This document shows positions 25,527-32,339 of a stretch of DNA of 64,000 nucleotides, in pieces (positions within the stretch are counted from its first letter, which is position 1; each line of letters opens with the position of its first letter). The stretch spans positions 101,851 to 165,850 of the forward strand of contig CAIQGE010000010.1 in assembly GCA_903871335.1 (NCBI GenBank), in the 5' to 3' direction. Position numbers and translations under genes: made by a program. The notes under the pieces were generated by a model. That model was not told where the DNA came from and searched no databases. It worked only from the letters and a program-made list of their open reading frames with translations. Source of the DNA: an uncultured Actinomycetes bacterium (GTDB taxonomy: Bacteria; Actinomycetota; Acidimicrobiia; Acidimicrobiales; RAAP-2).

Positions 25527-26831
25527 GTGGAAACGAGCCGCGACGTGAAACAGCGAGCGGACGTCTTTTCGTATCTCAGTCTTGACGTCTCGAGCGACAC
25601 TCTCGAGGCAACCTACGCACTGGACGACCGTCGTTTCGTCGAAACCGTGACCTTCGAGGGCGTTCCCTCGCTGGACCGACCCGAGGTGCGAGCGGTCGGA
25701 GAACTCTGGTTTCTCTTGGCCGGTCTGTCGTATTACAAAGCGGGGGCTCCTCCCGTCGTGGATCTCGGCGAGACCGTGATCACGGGGTCGGGTCGATCCC
25801 TCCTCGCTGCCGCCCTTCTCGACGGCCTCGGTGAGTTCTCGTACCGCAACGATCTGCCGCTCGACGACGTGACGTTCGTCGGCGGACACGACGCGCCCCT
25901 CCGACCCGCCACCGTTGATCCGCGTCGAGTGGTGACGCCCTTCGGTGGTGGCATTGACTCGGTCGTGACGGTCGCGTCCTTGCCTGAGGATCTTGATCAG
26001 AGTCTCTTCGTGATGAGTCCGCCCTCGGGTCGCTTCGCGCCGCTGGAGGCGACCGCCGCGCTCACCGGACGTCCCATTCTGCGAGCCACGCGCACGCTGG
26101 ACGGCCAGATAGTGCGCGGGGACACGTCGTTCTTCAACGGCCACGTTCCCGTCACCGCGATGGTCACGATGTTGGCCGTCGTCGCGGCCGTCGCCGACCA
26201 ACGTGGAGGCGTCGTCATGAGCAACGAACACTCCGCATCGGTGCCCAACCTCGTGTGGCGAGGTCGCGACATCAATCATCAGTGGAGCAAATCGTGGTCG
26301 GCCGAAAAGCTCGTGGGTGACGCCGTCGCCGCCGCGGTGGGCGACGGCGTGCACGTGGCGAGTTTCCTGCGCAACCGCAGTGAACTATGGGTGGCTGAAC
26401 GTTTCGCCGCGCTGCCGGACTACCTGACGACATTTCGTAGTTGCAATCGCGCCTTCGCCCAGGACGTCAATCGACGTGCGGCACACTGGTGCGGCGAGTG
26501 CGATAAGTGCGTCTTCATCGCCCTCGTGCTCGCACCTTTCGTGCCTCGCACACAGCTCGGGGCCGCTCTGGGCGTCGAGCCCACGTCGGATCCCGCCCGT
26601 TTCGAGCAACTGCGCACCCTCGTAGGTCTCGGGGACGAGCGCAAGCCCTTTGAATGCGTCGGCGACCCGGGCGAATGCTCGGTGGCCTTGCGCGCCCTCG
26701 CTGATGATCCCGCCTGGCGCGATGTTGACAATGTGCGCCAACTCGCTTCTCTGGTAAGTACCGACGTCAGCCTGCCAGAGCTGCTCCAACCACTGGGGGA
26801 GAGCCGTGTCCCGGCCGCTTGGCTTCGCTGA
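25527..26831 (+). CDS. murL: MurL-like UDP-MurNAc-L-Ala-L-Glu epimerase
   Basis: This 434-residue protein has an N-type ATP-pyrophosphatase core with the loop VTPFGGGIDSVVTVASL, an internal MSNEHSASVPNLVWRGRDINHQWSKSW segment, and AHWCGECDKCVFIALVLAPF near the C-terminus. This matches the MurL family found in Xanthomonas and some actinobacteria. MurL inverts the L-Glu of UDP-MurNAc-L-Ala-L-Glu to D-Glu, replacing glutamate racemase. The call is strengthened by the next gene, a MurD-type ligase, which overlaps it by 26 nt. GTG 25527 has TAGCAT 8 nt upstream, slightly wider than the pattern seen elsewhere. Confidence 0.82.
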   Translation: METSRDVKQRADVFSYLSLDVSSDTLEATYALDDRRFVETVTFEGVPSLDRPEVRAVGELWFLLAGLSYYKAGAPPVVDLGETVITGSGRSLLAAALLDGLGEFSYRNDLPLDDVTFVGGHDAPLRPATVDPRRVVTPFGGGIDSVVTVASLPEDLDQSLFVMSPPSGRFAPLEATAALTGRPILRATRTLDGQIVRGDTSFFNGHVPVTAMVTMLAVVAAVADQRGGVVMSNEHSASVPNLVWRGRDINHQWSKSWSAEKLVGDAVAAAVGDGVHVASFLRNRSELWVAERFAALPDYLTTFRSCNRAFAQDVNRRAAHWCGECDKCVFIALVLAPFVPRTQLGAALGVEPTSDPARFEQLRTLVGLGDERKPFECVGDPGECSVALRALADDPAWRDVDNVRQLASLVSTDVSLPELLQPLGESRVPAAWLR

Positions 26832-28104
26832 TCTCTCGGGGCGACGCGTCGGTATCTGGGGCGTCGGCGTCGAGGGCCGCGCGGTCGCAGCCCGCCTCGA
26901 GGGCGTGACGGACGACATCGTGCTGGTCGACGATCACCCCACTCGCGACGACGTGCGAGCGAGTGACGACGGGGGACTCGACCTTCTTCGTACCTGCGAG
27001 GTGGTTCTCAAGTCACCCGGAATTCCGCGACGACGTGCCGACGTTCTGTTACTCGACGACGTGGGCGTGACCGTCACGAGTGCGCTCAATTGTTGGCTCG
27101 CTGACGCTGATCGCGATCACGTCATCGCGGTGACGGGAACCAAGGGCAAGTCCACGACGACGTCGTTGATCACATTCTTTCTTCAGTGTCTCGGCGAAGA
27201 CGCGCAGAGTGCCGGGAACATCGGCCGGCCACCGTATGATCCGGCGTTCCCCGCCACCCGGTGGATCGTGCTCGAGGTCTCGAGTTATCAGGCGGTCGAT
27301 CTGACAACGTCGCCGGCCACCGTGGTCGTCACCTCACTCGGTGAGGACCACCTCGACTGGCACGGCACCCTCGCGCAGTACCGAGCGGACAAACTCTCGC
27401 TGACGCGATTATCCGACGACCACGACACTTTCGTCGCCAACGACATGTCGCTACACGACGAAAGTCACCAATTGGGTGGTCACGTCACGTTCGTGGACAC
27501 CGACGATGAGGGTCTCACGAACGCGCTGGGTCTCGTCGGCGAACACAACGTGCGCAACGTCGCCCTCGCTCTCGCGGTCGTTGGGCACGTGACCCGCCGC
27601 CCGATGAGCAACGTCGCGAACGTGGTGCGGGAGCAGGCACAGAATTTCGAGCCACTGCCCGGCCGACTCACCGTGCTCGCGCGGGCTGATGGCGTCACGT
27701 ACGTCGACGACGGGCTCGCCACCGCTCCCCTGCCCACCATCGCCGCTCTCGACCATTTCGCTGACGACGATGTGGCACTCATCGCCGGCGGCTTCGATCG
27801 AGGCGTCGACTACCAGCCTTTGGCCGTTGCCCTCACCGCTCGCACCCGCCGAACCGTCGTGGTGGTTATGGACGAGGCCGGCGCTCGCATCGCGGACACC
27901 CTGCACGCGTCGCACGCTGAGGTGCTCGTTGCGGCATCCATGGACGCTGCCGTGCGAGCGGCGCGGACCTCGTTACCTGAGGGCGGCGTTGTCCTACTCT
28001 CCCCCGCGGCGCCGAGTTTTGGCGCATACGCCAATTGGCGCGAACGCTCCGACGACTTCGCTCACGTCGTGCGCCTACTCGTAGCCGACGCGGCGAACGC
28101 CTAA
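26806..28104 (+). CDS. murD2: MurD2-type UDP-MurNAc-L-Ala--L-Glu ligase
   Basis: This 432-residue Mur ligase has an N-terminal nucleotide-binding fold (RRVGIWGVGVEGRAVAARLEG), the ATP loop VIAVTGTKGKSTTTSLITFFL, the conserved SAGNIGRPPYD, WIVLEVSSYQAVDL and GEDHLDWHGTLAQYRADK, and a C-terminal domain with FDRGVDYQPL. In the MurD2-MurL route this ligase adds L-Glu rather than D-Glu to UDP-MurNAc-L-Ala, and MurL then epimerises it. An ordinary MurD is the alternative, but the murL overlap argues for MurD2. GTG 26806 has GGGGGAG 6 nt upstream. Its stop overlaps the next, convergent gene by 4 nt. Confidence 0.85.
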   Translation: MSRPLGFADLSGRRVGIWGVGVEGRAVAARLEGVTDDIVLVDDHPTRDDVRASDDGGLDLLRTCEVVLKSPGIPRRRADVLLLDDVGVTVTSALNCWLADADRDHVIAVTGTKGKSTTTSLITFFLQCLGEDAQSAGNIGRPPYDPAFPATRWIVLEVSSYQAVDLTTSPATVVVTSLGEDHLDWHGTLAQYRADKLSLTRLSDDHDTFVANDMSLHDESHQLGGHVTFVDTDDEGLTNALGLVGEHNVRNVALALAVVGHVTRRPMSNVANVVREQAQNFEPLPGRLTVLARADGVTYVDDGLATAPLPTIAALDHFADDDVALIAGGFDRGVDYQPLAVALTARTRRTVVVVMDEAGARIADTLHASHAEVLVAASMDAAVRAARTSLPEGGVVLLSPAAPSFGAYANWRERSDDFAHVVRLLVADAANA

Positions 28105-28658
28105 GCCGCCGGCGTCGTCCGTCGCCACTTGATGAATGGCAGAGCGACGACCACGAGGATCATGACGACCTCAAGAATGATCGCACCCGCCGAGGAGAAT
28201 GCGCCACCAAAAAGTCCCTCGAGGTGGGACTGCGCGTAGGTCGACACCGAGAGATAGAACGAATAGCTGATCAGCCGACCGAAGAAGAAGGCGGTCGTCA
28301 CCATCACGAGATTGAGATCGAGCAGTCCGGCCGCCTCGAACATCTGTGCGGACGGCAACGGCGAAATAATGAAGACACCGAAGAGCACCCACATACTCTT
28401 CTTGCGCTGACTGAGATAGTCATTGGCGGCTTCAAGGTTGCCCTTCACTCGTTGCGGCAGTCTCTGACCAAATTTCCTCGACGCCAGCGCGAGGAGGTAA
28501 CGGGCGCCGGCAGCGCACGTCGCGCCGAGGGGAACGAGGGCCACGGGATTGAGTCCCCAGCGAAGATGGGCGAACACCAGAATGGTCCACGTCGGTGGCC
28601 CAAAGGCGGGCATCAGATTGACGCCAAAGATGATGAGCGCGATATAGAAATAATTCAT
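28101..28658 (-). CDS. VTT/DedA-like polytopic membrane protein
   Basis: This 185-residue protein has four to five hydrophobic segments. It has NLMPAFGPPTWTILVF near the N-terminus, a basic cytoplasmic region (RKFGQRLPQRVKGNLEAANDYLSQRKK), and IISPLPSAQMFEAAGLL before the later helices. The PxFGPP and SPLPS motifs recall re-entrant loops of the VTT/DedA superfamily (SNARE-associated proteins). Membership is likely but not certain, and the transported molecule is unknown. ATG 28658 has GGGAG 6 nt upstream. Confidence 0.65.
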   Translation of the reverse strand: MNYFYIALIIFGVNLMPAFGPPTWTILVFAHLRWGLNPVALVPLGATCAAGARYLLALASRKFGQRLPQRVKGNLEAANDYLSQRKKSMWVLFGVFIISPLPSAQMFEAAGLLDLNLVMVTTAFFFGRLISYSFYLSVSTYAQSHLEGLFGGAFSSAGAIILEVVMILVVVALPFIKWRRTTPAA

Positions 28659-28711
28659 CACGTCTCCCACGCCCACGTGCTGCGAACACTACCGAGAGTC
28701 CTGGGTCGCGT

Positions 28712-28717
28712 TACGCT
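28712..28717 (+). promoter_or_regulatory. Leaderless -10 element TACGCT for the VOC gene
   Basis: TACGCT lies 6 nt before GTG 28724. Confidence 0.6.
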
Positions 28718-28723
28718 CCCCAC

Positions 28724-29086
28724 GTGGCAGCGGTAACCGGAATTGGAGGCGTCTTTCTGAGGTCTACTGACCCCGAACGTCTGGCCACGTGGTACCGCGA
28801 GAATTTGAAGGTGACATTTGACGTCACGCACGTCGCGATCATTCCCGACACGACGGACGCCTATAGCGTGCTCGCTGTCTTTCCCGCTGCGAGCACCTAC
28901 ATCGGTGCGCCCGAACGGCAGAACGTCATGATCAACTTTCGCGTCGATGATCTCGTCGAGCTCCGCAGCGAACTCGTGGCGCGAGGAGTCGAGTGCGACG
29001 AGATCACCACCGAGGAATACGGACTGTTCACCTGGACTCACGACGTCGACGGCAATCGTGTCGAACTCTGGCAACCGCTCTCGTAA
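28724..29086 (+). CDS. VOC-fold (glyoxalase/bleomycin-resistance family) protein
   Basis: This 120-residue single-copy vicinal-oxygen-chelate protein shows GIGGVFLRSTDPERLATWYRENL, the middle MINFRVDDLVELRSELVARGVE and a C-terminal WTHDVDGNRVELWQP. The last motif carries the Glu commonly used as a metal ligand. The family includes lyases, dioxygenases and drug-binding proteins, and the substrate here cannot be told. Confidence 0.85.
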   Translation: MAAVTGIGGVFLRSTDPERLATWYRENLKVTFDVTHVAIIPDTTDAYSVLAVFPAASTYIGAPERQNVMINFRVDDLVELRSELVARGVECDEITTEEYGLFTWTHDVDGNRVELWQPLS

Positions 29087-29104
29087 CAACACAGATGTCG
29101 CGGC

Positions 29105-29833
29105 CTAGTCACTCGCGAGTTGGTTGGCCGCCCGCTCCAAGGCTTGGTCGACGTCGTCCATGTTGTATCCCTTGAGCACGAGAGGAAACTCCTGCACCCG
29201 GAGCTCGTGTGCGGTGACAGAGCCGTTCTGTGATCGCCAAATCACATCCTCAATGAAGCGGTCGACCTCGTTGGTGTTGTAGCCCCGAAGCCCGATGCCA
29301 AATTCTGCTGTAGCCAACCACTCGAACGGTCCCGAGCCAGCCACGTCCGACGCGGGCGCCTCACCCGTCGATGCTCGGCCTTCCTCCCACCGAGAGGGCG
29401 GCCCCGCAGGAATCTGAAGCCTCGCACGGAAACGCGGACTGGAATTCAGGCCCACAATGATCAAGACTCCGAGCGCTGTCGTCACGCCATCACCCGCCAA
29501 TTGCCACTTCGCGGGACCAAAAAATGTGTGCGTGTATCGACTGGGCACGCCAATAAATATCAGCAGCGCGAGTACTGCCAGAAGACTGGATCCCGCAGAT
29601 TTCGTATTTCCTCCCTTGCCACGCAAATACAAGAAGAGAGGGAATCCGATCAGCCCTAATCCGAGACCAACAAGGAAGGCGAACATCTCCACCGGGTGCT
29701 CATCCCTTCGCAGCCACAGTGTGTCAAGGCGATTCAGCCCGAAGAACACGCACCCGACACCGAAGAGCGTGACGGTGATCAGTCGGCGCCGAGGTGTGCG
29801 CACGAAGTAGTTACGCGGCGAGCTATACGTCAT
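29105..29833 (-). CDS. Membrane protein with two DivIVA-like C-terminal repeats
   Basis: This 242-residue protein has about four membrane helices in the first 130 residues (VTLFGVGCVFFGL, FAFLVGLGLGLIGFPLFLYL, LLAVLALLIFIGV and GDGVTTALGVLIIVGL). The cytoplasmic tail has two copies of a DivIVA-type motif: FGIGLRGYNTNEVDRFIEDV and FPLVLKGYNMDDVDQALERA. In short actinobacterial proteins this motif is known as the DivI1A repeat. DivIVA motifs read membrane curvature or localise cell-division and polar proteins, so a role near the septum or pole is possible but unproven. A role as a scaffold is an inference. Confidence 0.65.
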   Translation of the reverse strand: MTYSSPRNYFVRTPRRRLITVTLFGVGCVFFGLNRLDTLWLRRDEHPVEMFAFLVGLGLGLIGFPLFLYLRGKGGNTKSAGSSLLAVLALLIFIGVPSRYTHTFFGPAKWQLAGDGVTTALGVLIIVGLNSSPRFRARLQIPAGPPSRWEEGRASTGEAPASDVAGSGPFEWLATAEFGIGLRGYNTNEVDRFIEDVIWRSQNGSVTAHELRVQEFPLVLKGYNMDDVDQALERAANQLASD

Positions 29834-29987
29834 AAGACGATCCCATTATTAGCCAGACGAATGGTGAGAGAACGGAGACGATGAAGTGAGTTGCGCATCC
29901 AAGTGATTCTCGATTGATTCGTGATCTTGGTTGCGATCATTTTTATCCGATTGAGGCGCAACGAGCACGCGGTTCGCGTACCCAACC

Positions 29988-30236
29988 TCAGGGTCGTTGC
30001 ACCACTGCAAGCACAAGCAGCCCCAATCCGACACCGCTCAGGACGCCGAGTGTGACCAGCGCCGATGTTGGTGTATTTGAAAAGAGAGCCGCGACAGCGA
30101 CAAGACAGCCGACGAAGAGGCCCGCCCCAAACACGGCCATGAGCACACGAAGGAGCTCAGTTTTTTCGGAAGCAGCACCAATAAGAGAGCCCAGCAGACC
30201 GAGCGACGCGACGATAACGACGACGACCAAAATCAT
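29988..30236 (-). CDS. Small three-helix membrane protein, function unknown
   Basis: This 82-residue protein consists almost wholly of three hydrophobic helices (ILVVVVIVASLGLLGSLIGA, VLMAVFGAGLFVGCLVAVAALF and LVTLGVLSGVGLGLLVLAVV). A TAGCGT element ends 6 nt before ATG 30236, the same promoter-to-start spacing as clear genes in the window. That is the main support that it is real. No family is recognised. Confidence 0.6.
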   Translation of the reverse strand: MILVVVVIVASLGLLGSLIGAASEKTELLRVLMAVFGAGLFVGCLVAVAALFSNTPTSALVTLGVLSGVGLGLLVLAVVQRP

Positions 30237-30242
30237 GGCTCG

Positions 30243-30248
30243 ACGCTA
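30243..30248 (-). promoter_or_regulatory. Leaderless -10 element TAGCGT for the small membrane gene
   Basis: TAGCGT on the minus strand lies 6 nt before ATG 30236. Confidence 0.5.
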
Positions 30249-30541
30249 TCTCGCAGCGATACAAGGTGCCGGAATGGATCACTCGATCGAATTACCACTA
30301 CGAGTTGGAGGTTAGGAACACGATGAAGGCGTCACTGACGATTTCGGGTGTACTCAAACGTGACCTTGACGACGACGTCGTCGACATTGCGTAGCGAGTC
30401 TGCTTACTTCCTCAGTTTCATTCGAGCTGAACGCTGATGCGAACTATCTAGTTCGGATCTCAGCCAAAGTCACTCTCGAAGGAATTCGCCGAGAACAACC
30501 AGACAAAGTGAGTCGATTGCTCTACTCGCGAAAAACATTGG
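30249..30541. other. Gene-poor stretch before tRNA-Thr(CGT)
   Basis: About 290 nt without a clear gene, and less GC-rich than the neighbours. It contains one possible very small rightward reading frame at 30323-30394 (23 residues, starting MKASLTISGVLKRDLDDD) with TTGGAGGT about 10 nt upstream. After its stop, another frame continues with a protein-like stretch (ADANYLVRISAKVTLEGI). This may be the remains of a decayed gene. Confidence 0.4.
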
Positions 30542-30614
<73 letters not shown>

Positions 30615-30657
30615 GCGAGAGGAAAGACTACCCGATCGGACGGTGCCCCCACCACGC

Positions 30658-31734
30658 CTACTGGCGAGAGAGGGTTAACAGCAGATTCGTGATCATCAGT
30701 AATTCATCAATGTTCTGCTGTAATCCCCGTGACGCGGCGTCGATCGCTTCGATGCAGCGAATAGCCCCCGAAGCCATAACTCGACTGCGACGATCACCGT
30801 CGTCGAGTCCCTCGAGACCCTCCACCAGCCGTTGGCGGTAGACGTGCGTGAGTGCACTCAGGCCGAACCGGAGATCCTCGGTGCGAAAGCGACGTTGCTC
30901 GCGCTTGAAGCGACTTTCGATGTCCTTGCGGCGACTCACGCTGCGCTGACCCAACGACTTCGCCTCGGCCACGAGCCGATCCATTTCCTCTTCCTGTAAT
31001 ACCAGCAGCGGTGCTAACGCCGCGTCAATCGAAGCAGAGAGTTCAATGGCGAGCGCACTTACGTGCGCGCTCACGCCATCGAGTCGGTCCGGGATCGATT
31101 GCCAGGTCGCAATTCGCGCCGCGAGCTCCGTGTCGCGCACGAGCACCTGGGCCCGACGCAGATCGCCACCGGACGCGGTCGCCGCGGCGCGGGCCGTCAG
31201 CGCATCAAAACCGTCGCGAGTGAGGTAGTCGGTGATCGTCTCAATCGACAGTGGCGAAAAAGGCACTTCAATGCACCGCGACATGATCGTGACCAAGGAT
31301 TCGGGTAACGCCTCCGCCGTCAACAAGAAAATTGTGCGTGTCGGAGGTTCCTCCAAGATTTTGAGCAACTTGGCGGAGGAGCCCGTGGACAACTCCACGT
31401 TCTCAATGACGACGATTTGGTGGCCCACTCCCAAAGGGCGTCGACGACTGACTCGTTCCGCCTCCGCGAACTCCTCAACTTGCCAATTCGTGCCGCTGCG
31501 GAGGGCGAACGTGACGTCACTGTCCGCTCCCGTCAATGCCAGACGACACGCCTCACAGGTGCCACACCCGTGATCGGGGCACTGCAGCGCGGCGGTGAAA
31601 GCCACGAGCGCTTCGTGCATGCCACTACCGGCGGGGCCAGTGAACAGATACGCGTGGACCGGATGCTCCGCGTAGTGGCGCAGCGCGGCGACGGCTCGGT
31701 CCTGACCGAGAACGGCGTCGAAGACGTCGGTCAT
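30658..31734 (-). CDS. holB: DNA polymerase III delta' subunit (clamp loader)
   Basis: This 358-residue AAA+ clamp-loader subunit opens and loads the beta clamp. It shows LGQDRAVAALRHYAEHPVHAYLFTGPAGSGMHEAL (a P-loop-like region with a degenerate GSGM in place of GxGKT), a Cys-rich zinc module CPDHGCGTCEACRLAL, VIENVELSTGSSAKLLKILEEPP, and FLLTAEALPESLVTIMSRC. A degenerate P-loop is normal for delta', which does not hydrolyse ATP. ATG 31734 overlaps the tmk stop (ATGA), so it is preferred to an in-frame start at 31743. Confidence 0.9.
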   Translation of the reverse strand: MTDVFDAVLGQDRAVAALRHYAEHPVHAYLFTGPAGSGMHEALVAFTAALQCPDHGCGTCEACRLALTGADSDVTFALRSGTNWQVEEFAEAERVSRRRPLGVGHQIVVIENVELSTGSSAKLLKILEEPPTRTIFLLTAEALPESLVTIMSRCIEVPFSPLSIETITDYLTRDGFDALTARAAATASGGDLRRAQVLVRDTELAARIATWQSIPDRLDGVSAHVSALAIELSASIDAALAPLLVLQEEEMDRLVAEAKSLGQRSVSRRKDIESRFKREQRRFRTEDLRFGLSALTHVYRQRLVEGLEGLDDGDRRSRVMASGAIRCIEAIDAASRGLQQNIDELLMITNLLLTLSRQ

Positions 31735-32339
31735 TGAGGCCACGCGAGCGACGCGAGAGCGGCGTCGACGGCCGCGTCGACCACGTCCAACTCAGCAGTT
31801 CCGTCGATCACGACCCACGGGTCAGAACTCGAAGCGGCTAGGGCTAAGAAACCGTCGCGTACACGCTCGCGAAAGCCCGTGTCCGCTGATTCAAAGCGGT
31901 CGCTCGCCTCCGGGGCTCGACGAGCGTCAGCCACGTCAACGGGGACGTCCAGAAGAACGGTGAGGTGGGGACGACAATTCCCCACGGCCAGTGCCGTGGC
32001 GCTGTGCAACGCGTCGAGGTCGACACCACGCCCGTAGCCCTGATAGGCGAGAGTCGAGGCGAGGTAGCGGTCAGTGACGACCGAACGCCCGGAGGCGAGA
32101 GTGGGGGCGATGAGGTGGTGCACGTGGTGCGCGCGATCGGCGAGCATCAAGAGAGCTTCGGTCGAAGGTGACATCGGCTCGGACTTATCGAGCAGCCAGC
32201 GACGAAGCTCCGCGCCGAGTGGTGTGTCCCCGGGCTCAAAGGTCAGCACAGCGTCATGGGCGGCAGCGACTCGACGGGCCTGCGTGGATTTTCCGCTCGC
32301 GTCGATGCCCTCGAAAGCGACGAGCACCCCGCTCGTCAC
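31731..32339 (-). CDS. tmk: Thymidylate kinase
   Basis: This 202-residue enzyme phosphorylates dTMP to dTDP. It shows the P-loop VAFEGIDASGKSTQARRVA, the DRY-like motif VVTDRYLASTLAYQGYGRG and LTVLLDVPVDVADARR. The GTG start at 32339 overlaps the topA stop (GTGA). topA-tmk-holB is a conserved actinobacterial order. Confidence 0.95.
   Translation of the reverse strand: MTSGVLVAFEGIDASGKSTQARRVAAAHDAVLTFEPGDTPLGAELRRWLLDKSEPMSPSTEALLMLADRAHHVHHLIAPTLASGRSVVTDRYLASTLAYQGYGRGVDLDALHSATALAVGNCRPHLTVLLDVPVDVADARRAPEASDRFESADTGFRERVRDGFLALAASSSDPWVVIDGTAELDVVDAAVDAALASLAWPQ

Noticed and set aside
25410..26354. Open frame opposite pgeF and murL
   Set aside because: It is antisense to two recognised genes and has no family signature.
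25527..26831. Reading the MurL-like gene as a TilS or queuosine-type ATP-pyrophosphatase
   Set aside because: The loop GGGIDS and WCGECDKC together with the overlapping Mur ligase fit MurL better, and tilS is present separately at 23816-24709.
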